Shown here one piece after another: positions 24,546-34,490 of a stretch of DNA of 64,000 nt. The DNA is from Spirochaetaceae bacterium (GTDB lineage: Bacteria > Spirochaetota > Spirochaetia > Treponematales > Treponemataceae). The first letter of the stretch is position 1. Every line of letters begins with the position of its first letter. The notes beneath the pieces were generated by a model. That model made no database searches. It had not been told where the DNA came from and worked only from the letters and a program-made list of their open reading frames with translations. The stretch is taken from assembly GCA_017622135.1 (NCBI GenBank), contig JAGARR010000011.1:1-64000 (forward strand), written 5' to 3'. Position numbers and translations under genes: made by a program.

Positions 24546-24947
24546 TTATTCAGAAGGGAAATAAACTTGTTCCACTGTATCTATATGATATTTTTTTTTA
24601 CCTTGTAGCAAGCTAAAGCTATATTTTATTTTTTCATTTTCGTAAAAGCAAACTACATAAACAACATATTGGTTGGGTATAGGATCGTTATATATTGCTT
24701 TGGCAAAATAAGAAAGTGTGAGTTCCCATTTATATGGTTTACTTTCTTGATTATTGAAATAATCATTTAGTGTGGTTGATATATCTGAAAATTCTTGTTC
24801 ATTAAGAGTTCTGTTACCGCTTAGTCCATCTTCAATATCCCAAATTGCACAAGTGATATACACAACAAATTCTAGTAGAGAAAAAACTAAAATAGTTACT
24901 AGAATGGTCTTGATTTTAGATTTCAAGATTTTATTTCCTATAGACAA
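24546..24947 (-). CDS. AT-rich hypothetical membrane-anchored protein
   Basis: 133 residues with one N-terminal hydrophobic segment (TILVTILVFSLLEFVVYITCAIW, about residues 14-36) and a soluble remainder. Start is uncertain: TTG 24947 overlaps the preceding gene by 17 bp, and TTG 24926 has AGGAA upstream. Strong AT bias compared with argB and argD indicates recent acquisition. Not recognised; co-oriented with the next gene and probably co-transcribed with it. Confidence 0.5.
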   Translation of the reverse strand: MSIGNKILKSKIKTILVTILVFSLLEFVVYITCAIWDIEDGLSGNRTLNEQEFSDISTTLNDYFNNQESKPYKWELTLSYFAKAIYNDPIPNQYVVYVVCFYENEKIKYSFSLLQGKKKYHIDTVEQVYFPSE

Positions 24948-25335
24948 TAATTAAATCACCATCAACAAAACCAAGGCCAATTCCATCATATTTTTTTAGG
25001 ATAGAAGAATCTTCTTTTTCCAAATATGCCTTAACATTTTCTTCAACTTCTTGTAGGGTATGCTCCCAACCATTATTGTTGGTAAAAAAATACATGTTTT
25101 CATTGGAACTAAAAATTTCATCACAAGCCCAGTCATCGTTATTTAATTCAAAGCTTGAAGTTGCCACAAGCTGAACACCAAAAGTATTTGGTTGTGCTTC
25201 TTCATATACGTTAAAATTTATGGCCTTTGTATTTTCAGGAAGGGGGCTTTGTAATACTTTATTAAGCCATGTTGTAAAACCTACATAATTAAACTCTTCA
25301 ATTTTATCTTCTTTTTTCTTTTTCCCAAAAAACAT
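24931..25335 (-). CDS. AT-rich hypothetical protein, immunity-protein-like
   Basis: 134 residues from ATG 25335, chosen for GGAGGA just upstream. Soluble, acidic, with a basic start (MFFGKKKKEDK). The C-terminal WEHTLQEVEENVKAYLEKE and KYDGIGLGFVDGDLIIVYRK resemble small immunity-like proteins seen beside polymorphic toxins in other bacteria. No toxin gene is visible here, so this is only a suggestion. Same AT-rich composition as its neighbour; overlaps the next gene by 17 bp, which supports an operon. Confidence 0.5.
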   Translation of the reverse strand: MFFGKKKKEDKIEEFNYVGFTTWLNKVLQSPLPENTKAINFNVYEEAQPNTFGVQLVATSSFELNNDDWACDEIFSSNENMYFFTNNNGWEHTLQEVEENVKAYLEKEDSSILKKYDGIGLGFVDGDLIIVYRK

Positions 25336-25424
25336 TGTTCCTCCGTAATCGCAGCAAGCGAATGTATCTGTATCGCAATAAAGTATCCTATTCAACCTGA
25401 ATCCTGTCAACAAAAACGCTCCCG

Positions 25425-25887
25425 CTAAAATGTGGGGTCAGCAGTAAAATATAAGGTTCTAGACTCGTGTCTTTTCAGTATATTGGCCAGTTCCCTGACC
25501 AGATTGTCATTGCGGTGGTTGTACCTCCACTGGCACTCCATCAAGTGTACCAGGAATCTGTCGGATGCACAACCGTTGAATTTTGCAGGCCTGCGCTTGG
25601 CAAAGCTCCTGACAAACCAGAGGTTTGTGCACTCTCTATCCCGTTCACATGGCTCTTCCTCCTGGCAAACTCGTTGTGGCTGAGAAATACACGGTAGTGG
25701 TCGTACCCATGACAATCAGGCCGTACTAGCCGTCCGAGTGGATTGTGGGACCCTCCAGCACAAGTCCTTGCATTTAGGCATGAGGCTCTCCCTTGAGCAG
25801 TCGCTGACCATCCTGACGACGACTTTGCCGCCACGCTTGGGGAGGCCGAACACCGGCGTCTTTCCTGCCGCCCGCACCCTCTTCCCT
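25425..25887 (-). pseudogene. Decayed IS1595/ISXO2-type transposase
   Basis: On the minus strand several frames together give the C-terminal half of an IS1595-group DDE transposase: KTPVFGLPKRGGKVVVRMV, then HNEFARRKSHVNGIES, then SFAKRRPAKFNGCASDRFLV and HLMECQWRYNHRNDNL. At least two frameshifts and the missing N-terminal half show that it is dead. It lies within the island between argB and argD and is the best direct sign that the island arrived by transposition or recombination. Confidence 0.82.
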
Positions 25888-25931
25888 AAAGAATTTCCAT
25901 AAAGACTTTTGTATGGGTGACATGATTTGAA

Positions 25932-25959
25932 TTGACAGATTGATTTTTTTTCTTATAAT
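25932..25959 (+). promoter_or_regulatory. Promoter of the AT-rich exported protein gene
   Basis: TTGACA (25932-25937), 16 bp, TATAAT (25954-25959), the best consensus match in the island. Confidence 0.7.
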
Positions 25960-26006
25960 TCTAAGAATTGTTGATTAAGTTGCAAAACAAGTGCAAGGAG
26001 ATTAAA

Positions 26007-27041
26007 ATGAAAAGGAATGTTTGCTTAATCCTCTGTTTTCTATCAATTACAGTTTGTTTTTGTTTGACTCCACGCTCATTACATATTTCAGAAATTTTTG
26101 GGTACCTAAAAGGGAAAACAGAACAGATTCAAGTTTTTAAATCTGGTTCTTATGAATACTATGGAGAATTACTCGAAGGTGAAGATATCCTTTTGGAACA
26201 TACTGTTTTCGATTGGAAAAACCTCAAAACCTACACAATCGTATATACTTCTGATGGTGCAGAAATAGAAGCATATAGAGAAAGAACCTTCAATAACGAC
26301 CTTTTAATCGTGCAAGATATATGGGTAGATTGTGATGGCGAGCTCATTCTAAAATATGAATATGCACCCGATTATTCTAGTTATAAATGTTATGCAACAG
26401 AAGATGATGAACAATGGTTATTCGACGAATACTACATCAAAAAAACAGCTGCTGGATATAATGGGTTTTACCGCAACTATTACGAAAATGGAGAGATTTC
26501 CTCTGCTTTAAAATGTTCAGATCCACTACCATATTTTTATGATAAATCAAAAAAAGAATTTGTAAACGAAATTTATTGTATGAAATACGGCATAAAATCA
26601 GTGATTAAAGTCGAATATGATGATAGCAATAGAGTTGATGCAACATACGATTACATCTTCTCAGAAAAATCCTATGTGATAATAGATAATATTTATGAAG
26701 AGAAATTTGAATTATTTTACGACGATGATTACTACTTAATCAGAGGTGTTGAATATTACGATATTGATGACCCAGACCCATATATTGATTACGATAGACG
26801 TTACATAATCGAAAAAGATGCAAGTGGCAGAATAATTTCTAAAAAGCACTATGAAGATGTTTCATATACAGACAATTTCAATCCAAACATTCATTTACCA
26901 GATGAAACATTTATAATCAAGTATCCAAAAACTGGATTAAAATCCTTAGAACGTCCCACAAAATTCTCCAATTACCATAGTTATTATGATGACGCTGAAG
27001 GATATTACTGCGAAAGTTGTGATGAATATCACTATTATTGA
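26007..27041 (+). CDS. AT-rich exported protein, tyrosine/aspartate-rich
   Basis: 344 residues from ATG 26007 with AAGGAG 7 nt upstream. N-terminal signal-like segment (residues 3-20, VCLILCFLSITVCFCLTP). The rest is rich in Tyr, Asp and Glu, with short repeated phrases such as GFYRNYYENGEIS that recall MORN-like or antitoxin-repeat sheets; the tail YYCESCDEYHYY could bind metal. No family assigned. Own strong promoter and a hairpin (27094-27127) downstream make it an independent cargo gene of the island. Confidence 0.6.
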   Translation: MKRNVCLILCFLSITVCFCLTPRSLHISEIFGYLKGKTEQIQVFKSGSYEYYGELLEGEDILLEHTVFDWKNLKTYTIVYTSDGAEIEAYRERTFNNDLLIVQDIWVDCDGELILKYEYAPDYSSYKCYATEDDEQWLFDEYYIKKTAAGYNGFYRNYYENGEISSALKCSDPLPYFYDKSKKEFVNEIYCMKYGIKSVIKVEYDDSNRVDATYDYIFSEKSYVIIDNIYEEKFELFYDDDYYLIRGVEYYDIDDPDPYIDYDRRYIIEKDASGRIISKKHYEDVSYTDNFNPNIHLPDETFIIKYPKTGLKSLERPTKFSNYHSYYDDAEGYYCESCDEYHYY

Positions 27042-27093
27042 TTGAATTTCACGGTTAAGCCCTCTATTCGTGTTTGTGCTTGAAATCTTACGG

Positions 27094-27127
27094 CTGTCCA
27101 GTTCCTCAAAGGCATAGAACTGGACAG
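27094..27127. terminator. Hairpin after the AT-rich exported gene
   Basis: CTGTCCAGTTC (27094-27104) / GAACTGGACAG (27117-27127), 11 bp with a 12-nt loop; no clear T-tract. Confidence 0.45.
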
Positions 27128-27232
27128 AACCGTTGCTCAAGATACAGAAAGTCAGGAGACTGAGTTATTGGATTAGAACTTATCTAAGGAACAAAATCTT
27201 GCAGATGCATAAATCGATTTAAAATAAAAAAA

Positions 27233-27341
27233 GCTGGCAACTACCTACTTTCCCGCGGATGCAGTATCATCGGCGTTGGAGGGCTTGACTTCCGTGTTCG
27301 GGATGGGAACGGGTATTGCACCTCTACCATGGTCACCAGCA
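27233..27341 (-). rRNA. rrf: 5S ribosomal RNA, solitary
   Basis: On the minus strand the sequence begins GCTGGTGACC and contains CCCGTTCCCATCCCGAACACG, written here in part, and the closing GTAGTTGCCAGC that pairs with the 5' end. A T-rich stretch follows (complement of 27221-27232). About 109 nt. No 16S or 23S gene is adjacent: argD lies 157 bp upstream on the other strand. It has its own promoter. Confidence 0.92.
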
Positions 27342-27349
27342 ATGATTAG

Positions 27350-27378
27350 ATAATAGCAAAACGAACAAATCTTGTCAA
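27350..27378 (-). promoter_or_regulatory. Promoter of the solitary 5S rRNA
   Basis: Minus strand TTGACA (27373-27378), 17 bp, TATTAT (27350-27355), ending 8 nt before the mature 5S 5' end. Confidence 0.75.
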
Positions 27379-27497
27379 CAAAAAAAAGATTTGTTTTCAA
27401 AAAAAATTACTTTTTTTTGCCATGAATGGATCTAAAAAAAATCCCTTGCTTACAAAACTTCTTTTCTATAAAATGACCTTCAACGAAGGAGCTCGCT

Positions 27498-28670
27498 ATG
27501 GATAAGATAATAGCAAATAACTATGGAAGTTTTGAAGTTGTTTTTCAGCGGGGAGAAGGTTCCCGTTTATATGATATAACAGGGAAGGAATACATTGACT
27601 TTGTTTCTGGAATTGGAGTGAACTGCCTTGGCCATAATCATCCTGCCTTGGTGAAAGCTGTTCAAGAGCAGGCTACAAAGCAAATCCACATTTCCAACTA
27701 CTATAACTCGGATCAGGGATTAGCCTTTGCCCAGGAATTGCTGGTAGCCACTGGCATGGATCGCATCTACTTTGGAAACTCTGGTGCAGAAGCCAACGAA
27801 GCTGCCATTAAGCTCGCTCGAAAATACGGTTGGCTCAAAAGCCAGGCCGATGGAAGCGGTAAACCTCGGAACGTCATCGTCACCTTGGAAAAATCCTTTC
27901 ACGGCCGCACCTTGGCTACTTTGCGGGCCACCGGGCAGGAAAAATTCCATGTTCCCGCCTTTGAGCCCTATCCAGCAGGTTTCCGCCACATTCCTGCCGG
28001 GGACTACACCGCCCTTGAGTCGGCCTTTGATGAAACCGTCTGTGCCTTGATGATTGAGTGCGTGCAGGGCGAGGGCGGTGTGAACCTGATAGACCCCGAT
28101 TGGGCTCAAGCCGCTGCCGCCGCCGCCCGCAAGTCTGGTGCCATCGTCATCTGTGATGAGGTGCAGACGGGCATGGGACGCACGGGAAGTCTGCTGGCTA
28201 GCGAAGCCTTGGGAATCCAGCCGGAGATTGTCACCCTAGCCAAGGGGATTGCCGGTGGCATTCCCATGGGAGCCTGCCTGTGGCGGAGTGGGCTGCGGGA
28301 TGTCTTTGTAGCCGGTGACCATCAGTCCACCTTTGGGGGAAATCCCCTGGCCTGTGCCGCAGGGCGTGCGGTGCTTTCCCAACTGACTTCTGCCGGTTTC
28401 CTGCAGCGGGTGATTCAGGCGGGTGAGGCAATTCGTGGTCAGGTGGCCTCCTGGAATCTGCCCTGCATTAAGGAAGTTCGTGGAAAGGGATTGATGATTG
28501 GCATCGACGTGGAGCAGCCTGCCGGACAAATCCAGAAAGCCTGCTTGGAGGCTGGCTTGTGTATCTCCACTGCTGGGCCCCATATTATCCGCTTTCTTCC
28601 CCCCTTGGTGATTGCTGACAGCGAGATTGAGCGGGGGCTTGAAATCCTGCGAGGGGTCTTGACAGTCTAG
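27498..28670 (+). CDS. argD: Acetylornithine aminotransferase
   Basis: 390 residues. PLP aminotransferase that makes N-acetylornithine from the semialdehyde. FGNSGAEANEAAIKLAR (about residues 93-109), IVICDEVQTGMGRTG and the PLP lysine in VTLAKGIAGGIPMG are present. GAAGGAG lies upstream of ATG 27498. A TATAAA box upstream suggests its own promoter since the island separated it from argB. GC-rich in its second half like argJ and argB, with a lower GC start. Confidence 0.95.
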   Translation: MDKIIANNYGSFEVVFQRGEGSRLYDITGKEYIDFVSGIGVNCLGHNHPALVKAVQEQATKQIHISNYYNSDQGLAFAQELLVATGMDRIYFGNSGAEANEAAIKLARKYGWLKSQADGSGKPRNVIVTLEKSFHGRTLATLRATGQEKFHVPAFEPYPAGFRHIPAGDYTALESAFDETVCALMIECVQGEGGVNLIDPDWAQAAAAAARKSGAIVICDEVQTGMGRTGSLLASEALGIQPEIVTLAKGIAGGIPMGACLWRSGLRDVFVAGDHQSTFGGNPLACAAGRAVLSQLTSAGFLQRVIQAGEAIRGQVASWNLPCIKEVRGKGLMIGIDVEQPAGQIQKACLEAGLCISTAGPHIIRFLPPLVIADSEIERGLEILRGVLTV

Positions 28671-28817
28671 CGGCCTTCAATTTTTTCTTATTATTTTGGA
28701 TGGAATGAACTGCGTGATTTTCATTTCATCCGTAACAAATGTTATTGGATTCGCTGATTTTCTATCGAAAACCTGTGCTTTGGCACAAATGGTAGCTTTT
28801 TTTCCACGAAAAATCAT

Positions 28818-30150
<1,333 letters not shown>

Positions 30151-30162
30151 TTCTCTTGTTAG

Positions 30163-30199
30163 AATGGGGGTACCTGGGGATTCCGTAAGGGCCCCCATT
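30163..30199 (+). terminator. Intercistronic hairpin between mglB and mglA
   Basis: AATGGGGG (30163-30170) / CCCCCATT (30192-30199), then TTAGTTTTATC. Such partial terminators or stabilising hairpins let cells make more binding protein than ATPase. Confidence 0.65.
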
Positions 30200-30343
30200 T
30201 TAGTTTTATCTCTACCCAAGTTTGCCATGTCCAGGTGAAACCAACTTCACTAAGACGTGGTTTTTTTTTAGTCGGATATTGACGAAGTGTTTGTGTGTTC
30301 AACAGGCCTTTTTCAATAGAGCGTTTTACGGTAGGAGCGAATC

Positions 30344-31837
30344 ATGGATGATATAGTTCTGGAGATTAAACATCTGTCAAAGGCTTTTGCAAAGAACAAG
30401 GTTCTGGATGGTATTAATCTGACAGTTAAGAAGGGGTCTGTTGTAGGTCTTATGGGCGAAAATGGTGCCGGTAAGTCCACCATGATGAAATGTCTGTTTG
30501 GAATTTACGCTAAGGATGAAGGACAGATTTCCTTGGAAGGCAAACCCATCAATTTTAGAAATCCCAAGGAAGCACTAGAAAATGGCGTTGCCATGGTTCA
30601 CCAGGAGTTGAACCAGTGTCTCGATAGAACTGTTGCTGATAACCTCTTTTTAGGTCGCTATCCCACAAAGGCTGGTGTAGTGGACGAAGCACGGATGCTG
30701 ACTGACAGCAACAAGTTGTTTGCTTCATTAAATATGAATGTTAACCCAAAGACCATCATGCGTACCATGTCTGTATCTCAACGTCAGATGGTGGAAATTG
30801 CAAAGGCTGTTTCCTACGATGCTAAAATCATCGTATTGGACGAGCCAACTTCATCTCTTACGGAGCGTGAAGTAAACAAACTTTTCTCCATTGTCAATGA
30901 CTTGAAGGCAAAGGGTGTGTCTTTCGTTTATATATCCCACAAAATGGATGAAATCTTCCAGATTTGTGACGAAATTGCAGTTTTGCGAGACGGAAAGATG
31001 ATTCTTGCAAAACCTACCAAGGAAACCAACATGAACGAATTGATTTCAGCCATGGTTGGTCGTTCCTTAGACAAGCGCTTTCCCGATGTGGACAATGTTC
31101 CAGGGGAGGACTTTCTTGAGATTCGTCATCTCACCACCAAATACGAGCCAATTATTGAAGATGTTTCCTTCACGGTAAAACGTGGAGAGATTTTAGGGCT
31201 GTATGGACTGGTGGGGGCTGGTCGCAGTGAGCTTTTGGAATCTCTTTTTGGTATTAGAACCATTGCCTCTGGTGAGATTGTGGTAGGTGGAAAGAAGCTG
31301 CGGTTCAAGAGCAGCAAGGATGCCATGGACCATAGCTTTGCCCTGGTGACGGAGGAGCGCAAGCTCAACGGAATGTTCGGCAAGGACACCATCAAATTCA
31401 ATACTGTCATCACCAATCTTGAAAGCTACAAGACCTTCGGTGTCCTTTCCAACCGCAAGATGCAGGAGGCTGCAGACCGGGAAATCAAGACCATGCGCAC
31501 CAAGTGTGTCTCCGCCGACGAGCTTATCAGCGCATTGAGTGGAGGAAACCAGCAGAAGGTCATCATCGGCAAGTGGCTGGAGCGCTCTCCTGACGTGTTT
31601 CTGCTGGATGAGCCTACACGTGGTATCGATGTTGGTGCCAAGTACGAAATCTATCAGCTCATCATCAACATGGCAAAGCAGGGAAAGACCATCATTGTGG
31701 TCTCCTCCGAGATGCCGGAGATTTTGGGAATCACCAACCGTATTGCCGTCATGTCCAACCACAAGCTGGCGGGCATTGTGGACACAAAAGATACAGACCA
31801 GGAAGCCCTGTTGCGGCTGTCTGCAAAATATTTATAA
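30344..31837 (+). CDS. mglA: Galactose/glucose ABC transporter ATPase, two ABC domains
   Basis: 497 residues. Two tandem ATPase halves, as in all MglA/RbsA proteins. First half: Walker A GENGAGKSTM near residue 39, signature region SVSQRQMVEIAKA, Walker B IIVLDEPTSSL. Second half: degenerate Walker A GLVGAGRSELL, signature LSGGNQQKVIIGKWL, Walker B VFLLDEPTRGID. It powers uptake of the sugar delivered by MglB through MglC. GTAGGAG precedes ATG 30344; mglC follows after 10 bp. Confidence 0.95.
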   Translation: MDDIVLEIKHLSKAFAKNKVLDGINLTVKKGSVVGLMGENGAGKSTMMKCLFGIYAKDEGQISLEGKPINFRNPKEALENGVAMVHQELNQCLDRTVADNLFLGRYPTKAGVVDEARMLTDSNKLFASLNMNVNPKTIMRTMSVSQRQMVEIAKAVSYDAKIIVLDEPTSSLTEREVNKLFSIVNDLKAKGVSFVYISHKMDEIFQICDEIAVLRDGKMILAKPTKETNMNELISAMVGRSLDKRFPDVDNVPGEDFLEIRHLTTKYEPIIEDVSFTVKRGEILGLYGLVGAGRSELLESLFGIRTIASGEIVVGGKKLRFKSSKDAMDHSFALVTEERKLNGMFGKDTIKFNTVITNLESYKTFGVLSNRKMQEAADREIKTMRTKCVSADELISALSGGNQQKVIIGKWLERSPDVFLLDEPTRGIDVGAKYEIYQLIINMAKQGKTIIVVSSEMPEILGITNRIAVMSNHKLAGIVDTKDTDQEALLRLSAKYL

Positions 31838-31847
31838 GAGGTAAACC

Positions 31848-33521
31848 ATGGAACAGGTAACAGGAATGATATCTTCTCCGGAAGATGATGCAAAGTTGCA
31901 GCAGTATACCCAGCAGCTGAATGACCTGCGGGTAGATGGTGTGAACAAGGTGCTTTCCCTGCAGCAGGATATTGCCACCACGAAAAAGAGCAAGCTTATT
32001 TCTGCGGAGGACAAGCAGAAGCTCATCGCCAACTTCAACACGCAGCTGGAGGCTGCCAGGAAGGTGGCTGCCGCCAACAAGTCGAGTGAGCAGCAGCTGG
32101 CAAAGGAGGCAGTAGCCTATAACAATACTATCTCCAAGGAATACAAGGAGAAGGTCATTGCCCAGGAGAACAAGAGGCTGGCTGACTTGAAGGCCGCCTA
32201 CAATCAGGAGGTGGCAAAGATCAAGGCCGACGCCCAGGCCGAGATCAATGGGCTTTCCAGCCGCTATTCCGGCGAGGAGTTGAAGGAGGAGACCAGCGTC
32301 AAGAGGTACGAGATGAGGTCCGCTCTTTTCGACGCAAAGAGTCGCTACACCTCCGCTGTGGAGAAGTGCAAGGACACCATGAACCAGGCCTTCATCACCC
32401 ACGTGCAGAAGAACCGAAGCCTGCGCAACGGAAGGACAAACTTGACAGAGGACATGAGCCTGAACTTCCGGGACTACATCTACAAGTTCAAGCTGTCCAA
32501 GTTCTTCCTTGACAATGGATTGTATCTTGCAATTCTTGTGTTCTTCATTGTTTGTATTATCTTGGCTCCTCTGTCCGGCAGCGGAAACCTGCTGACATTG
32601 CCCAACATCTTTACCATTCTGGAGCAGAGCTCCGTCCGTATGTTCTACGCACTGGGGGTAGCGGGACTGATTCTGCTGGCTGGTACAGACCTTTCCGTGG
32701 GACGAATGGTTGCCATGGGTGCTGTTGTCACTGGACTCATCCTGCATCCCGGCATGAATATCGTAAAGTTCTTTGACATTGGGCCCTGGGACTTTACCGC
32801 CCTGCCCATGGGTGTGCGTGTCGTCATGTCACTGGCGATTTCCATCGCCCTCTGTGTGGCATTCAGCTCCTTTGCCGGATTCTTTACCGCACGGTTCAAG
32901 ATTCACCCCTTTATCTCCACACTGGCAACCCAGCTGATCATCTATGGTCTGCTGTTCTTCGGCACCAGCGGCACGCCCGTCGGCTCCATTGACGGAGGCA
33001 TCAAGGATGCTCTGGGTGGACGCTGGATTCTGGGTGTCCTCAACGGCGAGCTGATAACCTTCCCCAAGCTCATCATCCCGGCGGTGATTGCCATTGTTGT
33101 GGCCTGGTTTATCTGGAACAAGACCACATTCGGAAAGAACATGTACGCCGTTGGTGGTAATGCCGAGGCGGCCAGCGTCAGCGGTATCAGCGTGTTCAAG
33201 GTGACCATGGGTGTGTTTATCATGGCCGGTATCTTCTATGGCTGTGGTGGCTTCTTGGAGGCCTTCAAGGCAAACGCCAGCGCCGGAACTGGACAGGGCT
33301 ACGAGCTTGATGCCATTGCCGCCTGTGTTGTGGGTGGAATCTCCTTCAACGGAGGAATCGGAAAGATTGGCGGTGCAGTCATCGGTGTCATCATCTTCAC
33401 CGGCTTGACCTACTGCCTCACCTTCCTTGGAATCGACACCAACCTCCAGTTTGTGTTCAAGGGCTTTATCATCATTGCAGCCGTCGCATTGGACAGCGTA
33501 AAGTACCTGAAGAAGAAGTAA
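31848..33521 (+). CDS. mglC: Galactose/glucose ABC transporter permease with long N-terminal coiled coil
   Basis: 557 residues. The C-terminal ~340 residues are a normal MglC/RbsC permease: LAGTDLSVGRMVAMGAVVTG, TTFGKNMYAVGGNAEAASVSG and GIGKIGGAVIGV. The first ~200 residues are a charged, Lys/Glu/Ala-rich region with heptad character, absent from E. coli MglC and placed before the first membrane helix (starts about residue 222). It would lie in the cytoplasm, near MglA, and may regulate or tether the transporter. Terminator at 33553-33589. Confidence 0.92.
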   Translation: MEQVTGMISSPEDDAKLQQYTQQLNDLRVDGVNKVLSLQQDIATTKKSKLISAEDKQKLIANFNTQLEAARKVAAANKSSEQQLAKEAVAYNNTISKEYKEKVIAQENKRLADLKAAYNQEVAKIKADAQAEINGLSSRYSGEELKEETSVKRYEMRSALFDAKSRYTSAVEKCKDTMNQAFITHVQKNRSLRNGRTNLTEDMSLNFRDYIYKFKLSKFFLDNGLYLAILVFFIVCIILAPLSGSGNLLTLPNIFTILEQSSVRMFYALGVAGLILLAGTDLSVGRMVAMGAVVTGLILHPGMNIVKFFDIGPWDFTALPMGVRVVMSLAISIALCVAFSSFAGFFTARFKIHPFISTLATQLIIYGLLFFGTSGTPVGSIDGGIKDALGGRWILGVLNGELITFPKLIIPAVIAIVVAWFIWNKTTFGKNMYAVGGNAEAASVSGISVFKVTMGVFIMAGIFYGCGGFLEAFKANASAGTGQGYELDAIAACVVGGISFNGGIGKIGGAVIGVIIFTGLTYCLTFLGIDTNLQFVFKGFIIIAAVALDSVKYLKKK

Positions 33522-33552
33522 TCGGAAGGTCGTTGTTGTATAGCAACGAGTA

Positions 33553-33589
33553 AAAGGGCGTGGCCTTGCAATGGCCGCGTCCTTTTTTT
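33553..33589 (+). terminator. Terminator of mglBAC
   Basis: Stem AAAGGGCGTGGCC / GGCCGCGTCCTTT with two wobble pairs, a 7-nt loop, and a run of seven T. Confidence 0.88.
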
Positions 33590-33607
33590 GTCCATTCACT
33601 TTTAAAA

Positions 33608-33637
33608 TATAGTCATTTATATTGACTTATGACTATA
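33608..33637. promoter_or_regulatory. Operator palindrome over the toxin-antitoxin promoter
   Basis: TATAGTCAT (33608-33616) / ATGACTATA (33629-33637), a perfect 9-bp inverted repeat that covers the -35 box at 33622-33627. Probably bound by the Phd-type antitoxin and toxin complex. Confidence 0.65.
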
Positions 33638-33650
33638 AATCTGCTATACT
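33622..33650 (+). promoter_or_regulatory. Promoter of the Phd/PIN operon
   Basis: TTGACT (33622-33627), 17 bp, TATACT (33645-33650), 19 nt before ATG 33670. Confidence 0.7.
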
Positions 33651-33669
33651 AAAAGAAGGTTGTGAGGTA

Positions 33670-33960
33670 ATGAGCATGAAGGAAGCTTTATTCAAGGTAA
33701 AGTCATCCTTGTCTGATTATGTGAATCAGGCTGAGTTGGGGAATGTCATAGAAATTACCCGCCATGGAAAGACAGCGGCGGTTCTGATTGGTATGCAGGA
33801 ATACAAGGAATTGTTGGGAAGTGGTGAGGATGGCTTTATGTTTCGGTATGAAAAATGGAGGGAGCAGGGTAACTTGTGCCAAGAAGAGATAAAGGGGCAG
33901 GAGTTTGAGAATCTTCGTTCCAAGGCCACATCATCAGAGGAACGGTATCTTGTATGGTGA
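33670..33960 (+). CDS. Phd/YefM-type antitoxin
   Basis: 96 residues from ATG 33670 (GAGGT upstream; ATG 33676 is an alternative). The N-terminal KEALFKVKSSLSDYVNQAE and VIEITRHGKTAAVLIGMQEY are the Phd/YefM DNA-binding fold; the C-terminal tail is the toxin-binding part. It neutralises the PIN-domain toxin and represses the operon via the palindrome at 33608-33637. Overlaps the toxin gene by 7 bp. Confidence 0.88.
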   Translation: MSMKEALFKVKSSLSDYVNQAELGNVIEITRHGKTAAVLIGMQEYKELLGSGEDGFMFRYEKWREQGNLCQEEIKGQEFENLRSKATSSEERYLVW

Positions 33961-34415
33961 GGCCAGTATATTTGTTGGACACCAATATACTTTCTGAGCC
34001 TACAAAGCCCCGTCCTAATCCTTCGGTTCTGGAGCGTCTGGAGCAGGTGAGCCCCCTGTGTGCCATGTCTTCCATTACCTATCACGAGCTGTACTATGGT
34101 GTTCACCTGGTACAAAATGAGACTCGCAGGTTGCACTTGGAGCGCTACCTGTTGAATGTTGTCAAGCCGTCGTTTCCTGTTTTGAGCTATGACAGCAGTG
34201 CTGCAGAAATACACGCAGTGATGCGGGCAAGGTTACGGGAAAGGGGAATGTCAGTGGCGGATATGGACGCTCAGATTGCGGCCATAGCTATTGCAAATAA
34301 TCTGATACTAGTCACCAGGAATTTGAGAGACTTTGAGCCGATGGCCACTGTTTCTACCTTGATGCTGGAGAACTGGTTTGTCTTGGAGGAGGAAAATGCA
34401 TCTGTCAGTGACTAG
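33954..34415 (+). CDS. vapC: VapC-type PIN-domain ribonuclease toxin
   Basis: 153 residues. PIN-fold RNases of the VapC family cleave tRNA or rRNA. The acidic set is visible: Asp in YLLDTNILSE, Glu in TYHELYYGV, and Asp in VADMDAQIAAIA plus the LVTRNLRDFE motif near the C-terminus. The gene overlaps its antitoxin, as usual for co-translated pairs. The pairing of VapC with a Phd-like antitoxin is common. No sign of inactivation. Confidence 0.9.
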   Translation: MVRPVYLLDTNILSEPTKPRPNPSVLERLEQVSPLCAMSSITYHELYYGVHLVQNETRRLHLERYLLNVVKPSFPVLSYDSSAAEIHAVMRARLRERGMSVADMDAQIAAIAIANNLILVTRNLRDFEPMATVSTLMLENWFVLEEENASVSD

Positions 34416-34455
34416 ACAGGCGTGAAGATTTTTTAGTCCAGCTCAAGTTTCTCCA

Positions 34456-34484
34456 TTGACACTTCAGCTAAAACTCGCTATGAT
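34456..34484 (+). promoter_or_regulatory. Promoter of the aroF-tyrA attenuator
   Basis: TTGACA (34456-34461), 17 bp, TATGAT (34479-34484). The leader-peptide ATG at 34491 lies 6 nt further, so the transcript probably begins at the ATG itself. Confidence 0.82.
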
Positions 34485-34490
34485 AGGGAC

